64,000 nt of DNA. Origin: Sphingomonadales bacterium (GTDB lineage Bacteria; Pseudomonadota; Alphaproteobacteria; Sphingomonadales; Sphingomonadaceae). Location: assembly GCA_016721875.1 (NCBI GenBank), contig JADKHG010000004.1:124001-188000 (forward strand), given 5' to 3'. Below the pieces are notes generated by a model, which was not told where the DNA came from, made no database searches, and saw only the letters and a list, made by a program, of their open reading frames with translations. A program made the position numbers and the translations under genes. Shown one piece after another: positions 9,686 to 19,196 of this stretch (position 1 is its first letter; each line of letters starts with the position of its first letter).

Positions 9686-9823
9686 CGCCGCCGCCTTGTC
9701 AGCGGCGCGAACCTTTGTCCATGCTTTTGTCGGCACTTGTAACGGCTTGCCAAGGTGAATTTTAGGAGTTTCGCTTGGCACCGGCTTGGCGTAAGTCATG
9801 GCTGATAGGGCAGGGAGGCAGCC

Positions 9824-10705
9824 ATGAACGACGACACCGCTCCAGTTGAAAATGAAGACGTACAGACTGTAGAGACGCCAACCACTCCTGCGGAAGCGGA
9901 GCCGGTTGTTGCGCCGCCTGCTGTAAAGAAGCCGGGTGGACTGTCTGGTAAGATCATACTGGCTGCTGGTGCGGGCTCGGTTCTTGTGGCTTTGCTTTCC
10001 GGTCTGGGGACAGGCTGGGGACTATGGGAGTTTCAAACCGGCTTTAAAGGTCTTTTCATTGCAGCGGGTCTTGCCGCATTTGCCCTGATATTGGGATTTG
10101 TAGTTGGCTGGTTACAACGGCGTCGCGGTGTTGCCGGACCAAAGGCATTGCGCTGGCTGGGAATGGCCTTTGCGGCGGTGCTGCTCTTCTGGCTGCTCAG
10201 CTTCGTTTATACTGCGCGGACGGTTCCAGCGATCCACGACATTTCCACCGATCTGGCCGATCCGCCGCATTTTACGACATTGACCGTGCGCGCCGACAAT
10301 CTGGATCAGATTCCCGGCAAGGAAGATCCGACCATGCAGGCGATGACGCCGGTGCAACGTTGGACGCGCATCCATCAGGATGAATATGGCGATATCCGTT
10401 CGGTGCGAATCAATCGACCGGTTGCAGAAGTTATCGAAAAGGCAGGACGTCTGGCTGAAACCCGCGGTTGGGATATTGCGTTGATCGAACCCGAACAGGG
10501 TCGGCTGGAGGCAACTGAAACCAGCCGCTTCTTCGGGTTCAAGGATGACGTCGTCATCCGCGTCCGCCCGACCGAAGACGCGACAGGCAGCATCGTTGAC
10601 ATGCGCTCGATCAGCCGCGTGGGAATGAGCGACCTTGGCGTCAACGCCAAGCGGGTGCGGTCATTCCTTGCGGATTTGTCGGGGACGGTGTCAGCAGCAC
10701 GGTAA
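9824..10705 (+). CDS. DUF1499 domain membrane protein
   Basis: A 293-residue protein. A disordered acidic and proline-rich N-terminus (1-40) is followed by three predicted membrane segments (about 45-70, 75-95 and 110-130). A DUF1499 domain of roughly 150 residues follows, starting near PAIHDISTDLADPPHF, and probably faces the periplasm. The function of DUF1499 is unknown. The start ATG has a GGGAGG ribosome binding site at 9813-9818. The gene is divergent from the MFS operon and converges on the sugar dehydrogenase, with only 9 bases between the stops. Confidence 0.85.
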   Translation: MNDDTAPVENEDVQTVETPTTPAEAEPVVAPPAVKKPGGLSGKIILAAGAGSVLVALLSGLGTGWGLWEFQTGFKGLFIAAGLAAFALILGFVVGWLQRRRGVAGPKALRWLGMAFAAVLLFWLLSFVYTARTVPAIHDISTDLADPPHFTTLTVRADNLDQIPGKEDPTMQAMTPVQRWTRIHQDEYGDIRSVRINRPVAEVIEKAGRLAETRGWDIALIEPEQGRLEATETSRFFGFKDDVVIRVRPTEDATGSIVDMRSISRVGMSDLGVNAKRVRSFLADLSGTVSAAR

Positions 10706-10714
10706 CGGCGGAAG

Positions 10715-11863
10715 TCAGTTTGTAGGGGTTAGCTTTATCAATCGCCCCTGCGAACCGTGTGCGCCATCCTCGAGCAGCCAAATCGCACCGTCAGGGCTTT
10801 GTTCGACCTCGCGGATACGCGCGTCCATATTCCATTTGTCGGCCTTGGTAAGCGTCTCTCCGTCAACCTTGACGCGTATCAGCGACTGACTGCCCAACCC
10901 ACCGAGGAAGAGCGAACCTTTCCATTTGGGAAACAGGTCGCCATTGTAGAACAGCAGTCCGCCCGGAGAGATTGACGGATTCCACCAAATTTTGGGTGCT
11001 TCAAATCTATCGCCAGCGGCATGGTCTGGAATGGGCTGGCCATCATAATGATCGCCGTTGGAGGCTCTGGGATAGCCATAATTGGCACTGCGCTTGACCA
11101 GATTGATCTCGTCGCCGCCCCGCGGACCCATCTCCTGATTCCACAATTGTCCCTTATCATCAAAGGTGAGGCCCAGCGGGTTGCGGTGGCCCAGCGACCA
11201 GATTTGCGATTTGACCGGATTGGTAGCGTCATGGAACGGATTGTCCTGCGGGATGCTGCCGTCGGGGAACAATCGTATGATCTTGCCGAGATTGGCATTC
11301 ATATCCTGTGCCGGGTCAAATTTTTGCCGCTCACCCGAACTGATAAACAGATATTTGCCATCGGGAGAGAAAGCGAGGCGGTGACCAAAATGGCCGCGGC
11401 CCGATACTTTCGGGACTTGCCGCCAGATTACCTTAAGGTCGGCGAGTTTGGGTTCGGCGCCTTCGCGATCCAGACGGGCGGTCGCGACCGCTGCGCCAAT
11501 ACCGCCTTCGCCTTCCTCGGCATAGCTCAGGTAAATCAGACCATTGTCGGCAAAGCCCGGATGCAGGATGACATCACCCAATCCGCCTTGGCCGCCATAG
11601 GCGACTTTGGGCAAACCGCCGACTTCAACAACCGGCCCTTCGGACTCCCAAAGCAGCAATTTGCCCTTTTTCTCGGTGATCAGCGCCTGATTAAATTCAG
11701 GCAGGAAAGTCATTGCCCAAGGTTCGTCGAAATCTGCGATGACCGTGGTTGCGAATGGCTTTTTTATGGAAGGGGTTTGTTCGCCGCCGGCGGTGCTGGT
11801 TGTCGCGGCGTTGCAGGCGATCGCCAGAAGGCTGGCTGCGGTGATCAGCAAATATTTGGTCAT
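10715..11863 (-). CDS. PQQ-dependent sugar dehydrogenase family lipoprotein
   Basis: A 382-residue six-bladed propeller protein of the soluble glucose/sorbosone dehydrogenase (GSDH, YliI) family, expected to oxidise aldose sugars in the periplasm with PQQ. It starts MTKYLLITAASLLAIACN, a lipoprotein signal with C17 as the lipidation site. Family blocks seen are PWAMTFLP, GGQGGLGDVILHPGF, GHFGHRLAFSPDGKYLFI, IWSLGHRNPLGL and EMGPRGGDEINL. The start at 11863 has a GAGGAG site 8 bases upstream; the frame continues open to 12220 but without such support. No PQQ synthesis genes are in the window. Confidence 0.9.
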   Translation of the reverse strand: MTKYLLITAASLLAIACNAATTSTAGGEQTPSIKKPFATTVIADFDEPWAMTFLPEFNQALITEKKGKLLLWESEGPVVEVGGLPKVAYGGQGGLGDVILHPGFADNGLIYLSYAEEGEGGIGAAVATARLDREGAEPKLADLKVIWRQVPKVSGRGHFGHRLAFSPDGKYLFISSGERQKFDPAQDMNANLGKIIRLFPDGSIPQDNPFHDATNPVKSQIWSLGHRNPLGLTFDDKGQLWNQEMGPRGGDEINLVKRSANYGYPRASNGDHYDGQPIPDHAAGDRFEAPKIWWNPSISPGGLLFYNGDLFPKWKGSLFLGGLGSQSLIRVKVDGETLTKADKWNMDARIREVEQSPDGAIWLLEDGAHGSQGRLIKLTPTN

Positions 11864-12049
11864 TGTTCGACTCCTCGCTCTAGGTCCAAGATGCGATTGC
11901 GCCTGCATTTGTGCAAGAGGGTTGCATTTACGAAATGGCCTGACTAAATGCAGGCCATCCCGACATTGCGAAACACTGAAGGGGCTGGCGCCGCAAGGGG
12001 CCGGCGCAAAAGCCGTTTCGCGGATGTCGCCCAAATCTGAGAAGCGAAG

Positions 12050-12595
12050 TTGAGCGATCTGAAAGTCCTTTATGACCTGATTGAACCCGAAGCCAAGGCT
12101 TTGGGCTTTGACCTTGTGCGAGTTGCATGGCTTAGGGGCGATGAGCCGACGTTGCAGGTGATGGCCGAGCGCCCCGATACTCGGCAGCTCAATATCGACG
12201 ATTGCGCCGCCCTGTCGCACCGCATTTCGGACAAGTTCGATGAAATCGATCCGATCACGGAGGCTTACCGTCTTGAAGTCAGTTCTCCCGGCATCGACCG
12301 GCCACTGACCCGGTTAAAAGACTATGCTGACTGGGCAGGGCACGAAGCCAAGATCGAGTTGGAGGAGCTGATTAACGGCCGCAAACGCTATCGCGGCGAT
12401 CTGGCTGGTGTCAGCTCCGATGGCAACAGCGTGGCGATTGTCGATGCTGGCACCACTTACACAGTTCCTTTTGAAATGATCCAATCCGCGAAGCTGGTCT
12501 TGACAGACCGGCTGATTGCGTCGACTGCGCCGCTCAACAGCGCCGGGGCCGACGAAATCGACCAAGACAACCCCGACCACGAACAGGAAGATTGA
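12050..12595 (+). CDS. rimP: ribosome maturation factor RimP
   Basis: A 181-residue RimP, which helps assemble the 30S ribosomal subunit. The N-terminal domain has the block IEPEAKALGFDLVRV and the signature SHRISDKFDEIDPI...YRLEVSSPGIDRPL; an SH3-like C-terminal domain follows. No ATG or GTG fits, so the start is the TTG at 12050 (MSDLKVLYD), with a weak GAGAAG site. It is the first gene of rimP-nusA-ylxR-infB-rbfA. The 186-base gap upstream (11864-12049) presumably holds the operon promoter, but I see no clear consensus boxes. Confidence 0.92.
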   Translation: MSDLKVLYDLIEPEAKALGFDLVRVAWLRGDEPTLQVMAERPDTRQLNIDDCAALSHRISDKFDEIDPITEAYRLEVSSPGIDRPLTRLKDYADWAGHEAKIELEELINGRKRYRGDLAGVSSDGNSVAIVDAGTTYTVPFEMIQSAKLVLTDRLIASTAPLNSAGADEIDQDNPDHEQED

Positions 12596-12598
12596 GCC

Positions 12599-14215
12599 AT
12601 GGCAACTCCCATAGCCGCTAACAAAGCCGAACTGCTGGCAATTGCCAACGCCGTTGCCAGCGAGAAGATGATCGACAAGGCGATTGTTGTCGAGGCGCTT
12701 GAAGAAGCGATCCAGCGCGCGGCACGCGCCCGCTATGGTGCGGAAAACGACATTCGTGCAAAGCTCGACACGCAGACCGGCGACCTTCGCCTGTGGCGCG
12801 TTGTCGAAGTTGTTGAGGTGGTCGAAGACTATTTCAAACAGGTTGACCTGAAGCAGGCTGAAAAGCTGCAAAAGGATGCCAAGGTCGGCGATTTCATCGT
12901 CGATCCGCTGCCACCTGTTGATCTCGGCCGCATCGACGCCCAGTCGGCAAAGCAGGTTATCTTCCAGAAGGTCCGCGACGCAGAACGCGAGCGCCAGTTT
13001 GAAGAATTCAAGGACCGCACAGGTGAAATCATCACTGGTGTCGTCAAGTCGGTCGAATTCGGCCATGTCGTCGTCGATCTGGGCCGCGCCGAAGGCGTTA
13101 TCCGCCGCGATCAGCAAATTCCGCGCGAAGTCGTCCGCAATGGCGACCGTGTCCGTGCCCTGATCATGAAGGTGGTCCGCGAAAATCGTGGTCCGCAGAT
13201 CCTGCTCAGCCGCGCGCATCCGGATTTCATGAAGAAGCTGTTCGCGCAGGAAGTTCCCGAAATTTACGACGGCATCATCGAAATTAAGGCCGCAGCCCGT
13301 GACCCGGGCAGCCGCGCCAAGATCGGCGTGATCAGCTATGACAGTTCGATTGACCCGGTCGGCGCCTGTGTCGGTATGAAGGGCAGCCGTGTTCAGGCCG
13401 TCGTGCAGGAAATGCAGGGCGAAAAAATCGACATCATCCCCTGGTCGGAAGATGCCGCTACCTTCATCGTCAACGCGCTACAGCCGGCAACGGTCAGCCG
13501 CGTTGTGCTCGATGAAGAAGAAGCCCGCATCGAGGTTGTCGTACCCGACGACCAGTTGAGCCTCGCCATTGGCCGTCGTGGCCAGAATGTTCGTCTCGCC
13601 AGCCAATTGACCGGCCGCGCGATCGACATCATGACCGAGGCGGAATCAAGCGAGAAGCGGCAAAAGGAATTTGTCGAACGCTCAGAAATGTTCCAACGCG
13701 TGCTGGATGTCGATGAGCCACTGGCGCAGTTGCGGGTCGCTGAAGGCTTTAGCGAGTTGGAAGAAGTCGCCTATGTCGCTCGCGAAGAAATCGCGCTGAT
13801 CGAGGGTCTTGACGAAGAACTGGCCGAAGAATTGCAGAACCGTGCTACCGAAGCATTGGAACGCAAGGAAGAGGCTGCTCGCACCGAACGCCGCGAACTG
13901 GGCGTTGACGATGCGCTGGCCGATCTGCCGATCCTGACCGAAGCGATGCTGGTCACGCTGGGCAAGGCCGGGATCAAAACGCTTGACGATCTGGCCGATC
14001 TGGCCACTGACGAGCTGATTCAGAAGGCTCGTCCCGAGCCGCGCCGCAGCGACAACCGTCGTCATCGCACGGAAGAAAAACCCGGTGTTCTGGCCGAATA
14101 TGGTCTGAACGAAGAGCAAGGCAATGAGATCATCATGGCTGCTCGCGCGCACTGGTTCGATGACGAGCCCGAAACAGTTGAGGAGGACGCCGTTGCCGCG
14201 GAAGACTCCCAATGA
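12599..14215 (+). CDS. nusA: transcription termination/antitermination factor NusA
   Basis: A 538-residue NusA that binds RNA polymerase and controls pausing, termination and antitermination. The domains run: N-terminal polymerase-binding part (1-130), S1 (about 135-200, GEIITGVVKSVEFGHVVVDLG), two KH domains (about 230-350, including VGACVGMKGSRVQ and LAIGRRGQNVRLA), and C-terminal acidic repeats, as usual in alphaproteobacteria. It begins 3 bases after rimP. The 3' end overlaps the ylxR start and carries its ribosome binding site. Confidence 0.95.
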   Translation: MATPIAANKAELLAIANAVASEKMIDKAIVVEALEEAIQRAARARYGAENDIRAKLDTQTGDLRLWRVVEVVEVVEDYFKQVDLKQAEKLQKDAKVGDFIVDPLPPVDLGRIDAQSAKQVIFQKVRDAERERQFEEFKDRTGEIITGVVKSVEFGHVVVDLGRAEGVIRRDQQIPREVVRNGDRVRALIMKVVRENRGPQILLSRAHPDFMKKLFAQEVPEIYDGIIEIKAAARDPGSRAKIGVISYDSSIDPVGACVGMKGSRVQAVVQEMQGEKIDIIPWSEDAATFIVNALQPATVSRVVLDEEEARIEVVVPDDQLSLAIGRRGQNVRLASQLTGRAIDIMTEAESSEKRQKEFVERSEMFQRVLDVDEPLAQLRVAEGFSELEEVAYVAREEIALIEGLDEELAEELQNRATEALERKEEAARTERRELGVDDALADLPILTEAMLVTLGKAGIKTLDDLADLATDELIQKARPEPRRSDNRRHRTEEKPGVLAEYGLNEEQGNEIIMAARAHWFDDEPETVEEDAVAAEDSQ

Positions 14216-14906
14216 GGACCGCCATACTCCCGTAAGGAAGTGCATATTGAGCGGAGAGCGGGCGGAACAAAGCCTGCTGATCCGCCTTGCGCTCGGGCCT
14301 GATGGCACAGTCGCGCCCGATATCATGGGTAAAGCTCCCGGTCGCGGCGCGTGGGTCGGCGTACCAGCCGAAGAATTGTCGCTGGCACTGGCCAAGGGCA
14401 AGCTGGCCGGGATGCTGAAACGCGCTTTCAAGGCGGAAAAGGTTTCGGTCCCTGACGATCTCGTCGAACGCGTTCGCAAGGGACTCGAGAAAGCAACGCT
14501 GGATCGTCTCGGTCTCGAGGCGCGGGCGAGCAATTTGCTGACCGGAGCTGAAAAAGTTGATCTGGCCGCGCGGAGCGGAGCTGTAGAAATGCTGCTCCAT
14601 GCTGCTGACGCTGCTGATGATGGCGTATCCAAGCGCGACCAGAGCTGGCGCGTGGGGATGGAGCAGGAGGGCAGCGGTATGGCGGGAATACGCCTGCCGG
14701 TGGGCCGCGAAGAAATTTCAGCTGCATTGGGGCGCGGTAACGCGGTTCATGTGGCAATTACTGACGTCAAGGCGGCGGAGCGGATAAACCGCCACCTTGA
14801 GCGCTGGCTTTATTTTATAGGATGCAGTAACGCGCCCGGCACCGCCAAGGCGGCCCGTCGTGCGAATCCTGCTTCCGCAACGACGAATAGTGAAGGCAAG
14901 GTCTGA
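14193..14906 (+). CDS. YlxR-family (DUF448) RNA-binding protein with L7Ae-like C-terminus
   Basis: A 237-residue protein with an N-terminal DUF448/YlxR domain (HTPVRKCILSGE, then LIRLALGPDG and GRGAWV) and a C-terminal region resembling L7Ae/L30e RNA-binding proteins (KATLDRLGLEARAS, then GAEKVDLAARSGAVEML). The role is RNA binding linked to translation. I chose the TTG at 14193 because a full AGGAGG lies at 14181-14186, six bases upstream. This places the start 23 bases inside nusA and suggests coupling. The frame is open further upstream, but no better start is seen. Confidence 0.88.
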   Translation: MPRKTPNEDRHTPVRKCILSGERAEQSLLIRLALGPDGTVAPDIMGKAPGRGAWVGVPAEELSLALAKGKLAGMLKRAFKAEKVSVPDDLVERVRKGLEKATLDRLGLEARASNLLTGAEKVDLAARSGAVEMLLHAADAADDGVSKRDQSWRVGMEQEGSGMAGIRLPVGREEISAALGRGNAVHVAITDVKAAERINRHLERWLYFIGCSNAPGTAKAARRANPASATTNSEGKV

Positions 14907-14908
14907 AA

Positions 14909-17452
14909 ATGAGTGACGAAGGCGAAAACAAACCGACATTGGGCCGCAAGCCTTTGGGGCTGAAGCCGCGTATTGAGTCGGGTGAGGTGAAGCAGACCTT
15001 CAGCCATGGCCGCACCAACAAGGTGGTGGTCGAGGTGAAGCGCAAGAAGCTCGTCGGCAAACCCGGTGCGCCTGTCGAAGTGGCCGCTCCCCCGCCGCCG
15101 CCTCCACCCCCGCCGCCGCCGGTTGCTGTGGCAAAGCCAAAGCCTGTGTCAGAGGCCGACGCGATGCTCACGCGTCAGGAACTGCAGACCAAATTACTGC
15201 GCGAAGCCGAAGAAGCGCGCCTTGCGCAGCTTGAGGAAAACCGTCGCCGCGAGGAAGAGGCAAAGGCGCGTCAGTCCGAAGAAGAACGCCGCCGCGCCGA
15301 GGAAAATCGCAAGGCCGACGTTGAAACGCCTAAGACGGAATCCTCCGCACCCGTGGTGGAAGCAGACGCTTACGATAGTGACGATCAATCGGCAGTTGCC
15401 GCGCCGCCCGCGCCACGCCGTTTCACTCCTGTTGAAGCGCCCAAGCGTCCTGCGGCACCCGCTGCACCGGTCGCCGATCGCCAGCGTGAGCGCGAAGACC
15501 CAAAAAAGGCTCCGCACAAGCCGAGCCGTGACCGTGCCGGTGTCGACAATCGTCGCCAGTCAGGCAAGCTGACGGTCAATCGTGCGCTAGACGATGATGA
15601 AGGTGCACGCGCCCGTTCGCTGGCGGCGCTGAAACGCGCCCGTGAAAAAGAACGCCGCTCGCACATGTCGGGTATGCAGCGCGACGCGCAGCCCAAGCAG
15701 GTTCGCGACGTCGTGGTGCCAGAGGCGATTACGGTTCAGGAACTTGCCATCCGTATGGCGGAAAAGGGCAGCGACCTTGTGAAGCTGCTGTTCAAAATGG
15801 GCATGCCGGTGACGCTAACTGAATCGATCGATCAGGATACTGCCGAACTGCTCGTCACCGAATTTGGACACAATATCACCCGCGTTTCCGACGATGATGT
15901 TGATATCGACCATGGCGAGGATGTCGATGCACCCGAAACACTGAAGGCGCGTCCGCCGGTCGTGACCGTGATGGGCCATGTTGACCACGGCAAGACCAGT
16001 CTGCTCGATGCCCTGCGCGGTGCCAATGTGGTTTCTGGCGAAGCTGGTGGCATTACCCAGCATATCGGTGCGTATCAGGTGAAGGCGAAAGACGGTTCGC
16101 TGATCACTTTCCTTGATACCCCGGGCCATGAAGCCTTTACCCAGATGCGTCAGCGCGGTGCGTCGGTGACTGACATCGTGATCCTGGTGGTCGCAGCTGA
16201 TGACGGACTGATGCCGCAGACCATCGAGGCGATCAAACATTCAAAGGCCGCTGGCGTGCCGATGATTATCGCGATCAACAAGATCGATAAGGAAGGCGCG
16301 AACCCGCAACGTGTGCGGGAACGTCTGCTCGAGCATGAAGTGATCGTCGAAGCCATGGGCGGAGACGTGCAGGATGTCGAGGTTTCCGCTCTCAAGAAGA
16401 CCGGCCTTGATACCTTGCTGGAAAAGCTGGCTTTGCAGTCTGAACTCATGGAATTGCGCGCCAATCCCAACCGCACCGCCGAGGCAATTGTCGTTGAGGC
16501 TCAGCTCGACAAGGGACGTGGTGCTGTTGCCACGGTTCTGGTCAAGCGCGGCACGCTGAAACGCGGTGACATTTTCGTGGTTGGTGAAGAATCGGGTAAG
16601 GTTCGGGCGCTGATCAACGACAAAGGACAGCAAGTGGCCGAAGCTGGTCCTGCCACCCCGGTTGAAGTGCTGGGTCTGAGCGGGGTTCCGTCTGCTGGCG
16701 ACGTTTTGACCGTCGTTGAAAATGAATCGCGTGCTCGCGAAGTGGCTTTGTTCCGTAAGGAGCGTTCGACCAAAAAGCGCACAACGCAGGCGCCGCCATC
16801 AATCGAACATATGTTCTCCAGCCTGTCTGCGGACCGGGCGAAGGAATATCCGGTTGTCATCAAGGGCGATGTGCAGGGCTCGGTCGAAGCGATTTCGACA
16901 GCGCTCAACAATCTGTCCACCGATGAGATCAAGGTTCGCATCCTGCTTGCGGGCGTGGGCGGGATCACCGAGTCCGACATGCTGCTTGCGGCGGCGTCCA
17001 ATGCACCGCTGATCGGCTTCAACGTGCGCCCGAACAGCAAGGCAGCTGCTCTCGCCAAGCGTGACAAGGTGCGGCTGAAATATTTCGACGTGATCTATCA
17101 CCTTACCGCCGACATCGCCAAGGAAATGGCTGGCGAACTGGGTCCGGAAATCATTGAAACCGTCGTTGGCCGTGCCGAGGTCAAGGACGTGTTCAAATCG
17201 GGCAAGCGCGACAAGGCGGCCGGTTTGCTGGTCACCGAAGGCGTCATCAAGAAAGGCCTGTTCGCACGCCTTACCCGCGAGGATGTCATCGTATCGAAAA
17301 CAACGATCGCCTCGCTGCGCCGCTTCAAAGACAATGTCGATGAAGTCCGCGCCGGTATGGAATGTGGCGTCGTACTTGCCGATACCAACGACGTGAAGGC
17401 AGGCGACATGCTCGAAGTCTTCGAAGTCGAGGAGCGTGAACGGACGCTGTAA
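14909..17452 (+). CDS. infB: translation initiation factor IF-2
   Basis: An 847-residue IF-2, the GTPase that places initiator tRNA on the 30S subunit. The N-terminal 330 residues are charged and low in complexity, with a run of 11 prolines near residues 62-72 and an IF2-N module around 270-300. The G domain has GHVDHGKTSLLDALR (about 353-367), DTPGHE (about 403) and NKID (about 455). The domains for fMet-tRNA binding follow. The proline run would be expected to need EF-P for translation. It starts 2 bases after ylxR. Confidence 0.96.
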   Translation: MSDEGENKPTLGRKPLGLKPRIESGEVKQTFSHGRTNKVVVEVKRKKLVGKPGAPVEVAAPPPPPPPPPPPVAVAKPKPVSEADAMLTRQELQTKLLREAEEARLAQLEENRRREEEAKARQSEEERRRAEENRKADVETPKTESSAPVVEADAYDSDDQSAVAAPPAPRRFTPVEAPKRPAAPAAPVADRQREREDPKKAPHKPSRDRAGVDNRRQSGKLTVNRALDDDEGARARSLAALKRAREKERRSHMSGMQRDAQPKQVRDVVVPEAITVQELAIRMAEKGSDLVKLLFKMGMPVTLTESIDQDTAELLVTEFGHNITRVSDDDVDIDHGEDVDAPETLKARPPVVTVMGHVDHGKTSLLDALRGANVVSGEAGGITQHIGAYQVKAKDGSLITFLDTPGHEAFTQMRQRGASVTDIVILVVAADDGLMPQTIEAIKHSKAAGVPMIIAINKIDKEGANPQRVRERLLEHEVIVEAMGGDVQDVEVSALKKTGLDTLLEKLALQSELMELRANPNRTAEAIVVEAQLDKGRGAVATVLVKRGTLKRGDIFVVGEESGKVRALINDKGQQVAEAGPATPVEVLGLSGVPSAGDVLTVVENESRAREVALFRKERSTKKRTTQAPPSIEHMFSSLSADRAKEYPVVIKGDVQGSVEAISTALNNLSTDEIKVRILLAGVGGITESDMLLAAASNAPLIGFNVRPNSKAAALAKRDKVRLKYFDVIYHLTADIAKEMAGELGPEIIETVVGRAEVKDVFKSGKRDKAAGLLVTEGVIKKGLFARLTREDVIVSKTTIASLRRFKDNVDEVRAGMECGVVLADTNDVKAGDMLEVFEVEERERTL

Positions 17453-17484
17453 AGGCGTCTGTTCTCCCCACATGGGGAGAGGGA

Positions 17485-17883
17485 ATGATGGCACGTCATA
17501 ACGAAACCTCTGAAGGCCGTTCGGTTCGCCTGCTGCGCGTGGGCGAGCAGGTTCGGCATATTCTTTCGGAATTGCTTTCGCGTGGCGAGGTGCATGACGA
17601 TGTGCTGACCAGCCACAGCGTGAGCATCACCGAAGTGCGCATGTCTCCCGATTTGCGCCATGCGACGGTGTTTATAAAATCGCTATTGGGCGCGAACGAG
17701 GAAGCGGTGCTCAAGGCGCTGCGCACCAATACTGCGTTTTTCCAGCGCGAAGTGGCGAAACGCGTGCAGTTGAAATATGCCGCAAAACTCAAATTCCTGC
17801 CCGATGCGAGCTTTGACGAAGCGAGTCATATAGAAAAGCTCTTGGCCGATCCCAAGGTCGCCCGCGATCTTGAAGCAGAATGA
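17485..17883 (+). CDS. rbfA: 30S ribosome-binding factor RbfA
   Basis: A 132-residue RbfA, a small KH-fold protein for late 16S rRNA processing and growth in the cold. Family features are VRLLRVGEQVRHILSELL, the VSITEVRMSPDLRHATVFI block, and VAKRVQLKYAAKLKFLPD near the end. The start is one of two tandem ATGs (17485, 17488) behind a GGGGAGAGGG site. It closes the rimP operon; the next gene (yceI) is convergent, with 9 bases between stops. Confidence 0.94.
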   Translation: MMARHNETSEGRSVRLLRVGEQVRHILSELLSRGEVHDDVLTSHSVSITEVRMSPDLRHATVFIKSLLGANEEAVLKALRTNTAFFQREVAKRVQLKYAAKLKFLPDASFDEASHIEKLLADPKVARDLEAE

Positions 17884-17885
17884 GG

Positions 17886-17912
17886 CGCGGGTTTATTCGG
17901 GAATAAGCCGCG
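17886..17912. terminator. hairpin between convergent rbfA and yceI
   Basis: CGCGG (17886-17890) and CCGCG (17908-17912) flank TTATT and AATAA, giving a two-part stem with a CGGG loop. It sits at the meeting point of two convergent genes and overlaps the end of yceI. There is no clear T run, so termination activity is only a guess. Confidence 0.3.
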
Positions 17913-18465
17913 ACCGGATTGTCAGAGTCACTTTCTTGCCGACAATCGCCGAATAGGCCGTCATCCCGAACTCCTTGCGGTTGATGACAGTTGTTCCGGT
18001 CAGTCGGATCGCTTCCTTGGTGCCATTTTGCGAAGGCGGATTGGAAAAGTTGACTGCCAAAGTTACAGGGCGGGTCACGCCGCGCGCTGTCAGATCGCCG
18101 CTCACAGTGCCATTGCTCGTTCCATTCATCGCGATGCGAGTGCCGCGAAAACGCACCGTCGGATGGTTGGCAACGTCGAAAAAGTCGGGCCCTTTCAATC
18201 TTTTTGTCGTGGTGCTGTCGCCAGCCTTTAACTGACGCGCATCGATACGGACGTCGAGGTTGAAGGCATTGTTCGTGCCCGCTGCCATCGAAACATTGCC
18301 TGTCATTGCAGGAAATTGCGCTTTCTGGCTGCCAATCCCCATGAAGGATACTTTGGCATCAACCGAACTTGCGGATGAATCGATACGATAGCGATAGCTG
18401 TTCGCCGCCATTGCCGACGATGCCAGCAAAATGATGAAGCCTGCGGCCAGCATTTTTGACTTCAT
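17893..18465 (-). CDS. YceI family periplasmic protein
   Basis: A 190-residue lipocalin-like YceI protein. It has a cleavable signal peptide (MKSKMLAAGFIILLASSAMA, predicted cleavage after AMA at 20). The YceI core follows: YRIDSSASSVDAKVSF, then KGPDFFDVANHPTVRFRGT and SGDLTARGVTRPVTL. The family binds isoprenoid or lipid-like molecules and is often induced by stress or base. It is divergent from tdk and interrupts the usual rbfA-truB neighbourhood. Confidence 0.92.
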   Translation of the reverse strand: MKSKMLAAGFIILLASSAMAANSYRYRIDSSASSVDAKVSFMGIGSQKAQFPAMTGNVSMAAGTNNAFNLDVRIDARQLKAGDSTTTKRLKGPDFFDVANHPTVRFRGTRIAMNGTSNGTVSGDLTARGVTRPVTLAVNFSNPPSQNGTKEAIRLTGTTVINRKEFGMTAYSAIVGKKVTLTIRSRLIPE

Positions 18466-18558
18466 ATTTCTCGCTCCCTAGCAACTCTGTAAACACAACC
18501 CCTCGCGGGTGGCAATATGGGCATTGAAAAATGCGACCAGTCGCCGCAAAGCCGGGGC

Positions 18559-19137
18559 ATGGCCAAGCTCTACTTTTACTATGCCTCTATGAACGCAGGC
18601 AAATCGACGACGCTGTTGCAAGCGGATTTCAATTATCGCGAACGAGGCATGGAAACGATGCTTTGGACGGCTGCGCTCGATGATCGCTATGACAGTGGGA
18701 CGGTGACCTCGCGGATTGGGCTTCATGCGAATGCGAATAAATTCACACCCGAAACCGATTTGTGGGACGATGTCACCGCTGAGCATGCGCGTCGGCCGCT
18801 CGCTTGCATCCTCGTTGATGAAGCGCAGTTTCTTTCGCGCGAGCAGGTGTTGCAGCTGGCGAGGCTTGCCGATGAGGCAAAAATCCCGGTGCTTTGCTAC
18901 GGTCTGCGCACAGACTTCCAGGCGGAGCTTTTCCCCGGATCGGCGGCTTTGTTGGGTATTGCCGACGCGTTGATCGAGTTGAAAGCGGTCTGCCATTGCG
19001 GTCGCAAATCGACGATGAACATGCGCGTCGATGAATCGGGCAGGGCAGTCACCGCTGGTGAACAGACCGAAATCGGCGGCAACGACCGCTATGTCGCGAT
19101 GTGCCGCAAGCATTTCATGGAAGCCATGCGCCGCTGA
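18559..19137 (+). CDS. tdk: thymidine kinase
   Basis: A 192-residue type II thymidine kinase, which makes dTMP from thymidine for salvage. The P-loop ASMNAGKST is at residues 9-17, the catalytic region VDEAQFLSREQV at about 87-98, and zinc ligands appear in CHCGRK and MCRKHF. I chose MAKLYFYY at 18559 because it matches the family start; the frame is open from 18517. It lies between rbfA and truB together with the DUF6491 gene. Confidence 0.94.
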   Translation: MAKLYFYYASMNAGKSTTLLQADFNYRERGMETMLWTAALDDRYDSGTVTSRIGLHANANKFTPETDLWDDVTAEHARRPLACILVDEAQFLSREQVLQLARLADEAKIPVLCYGLRTDFQAELFPGSAALLGIADALIELKAVCHCGRKSTMNMRVDESGRAVTAGEQTEIGGNDRYVAMCRKHFMEAMRR

Positions 19138-19196
19138 GCCGTCTGTTCAGCGCAGGTTTAGGCTGAATCATTCATCCTGATACAATCAGGAGACAG

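Noticed and set aside
11981..12007. GC-rich hairpin upstream of rimP
   Set aside because: Only about six pairs with a wobble and no T run; not enough to call a terminator or leader element.
12314..13219. Long minus-strand frame over rimP and nusA
   Set aside because: Shadow of two clearly identified genes, with no ribosome binding site or family match.
13682..14632. 316-codon minus-strand frame over nusA/ylxR, rich in S and A
   Set aside because: Typical antisense product of GC-rich coding DNA.
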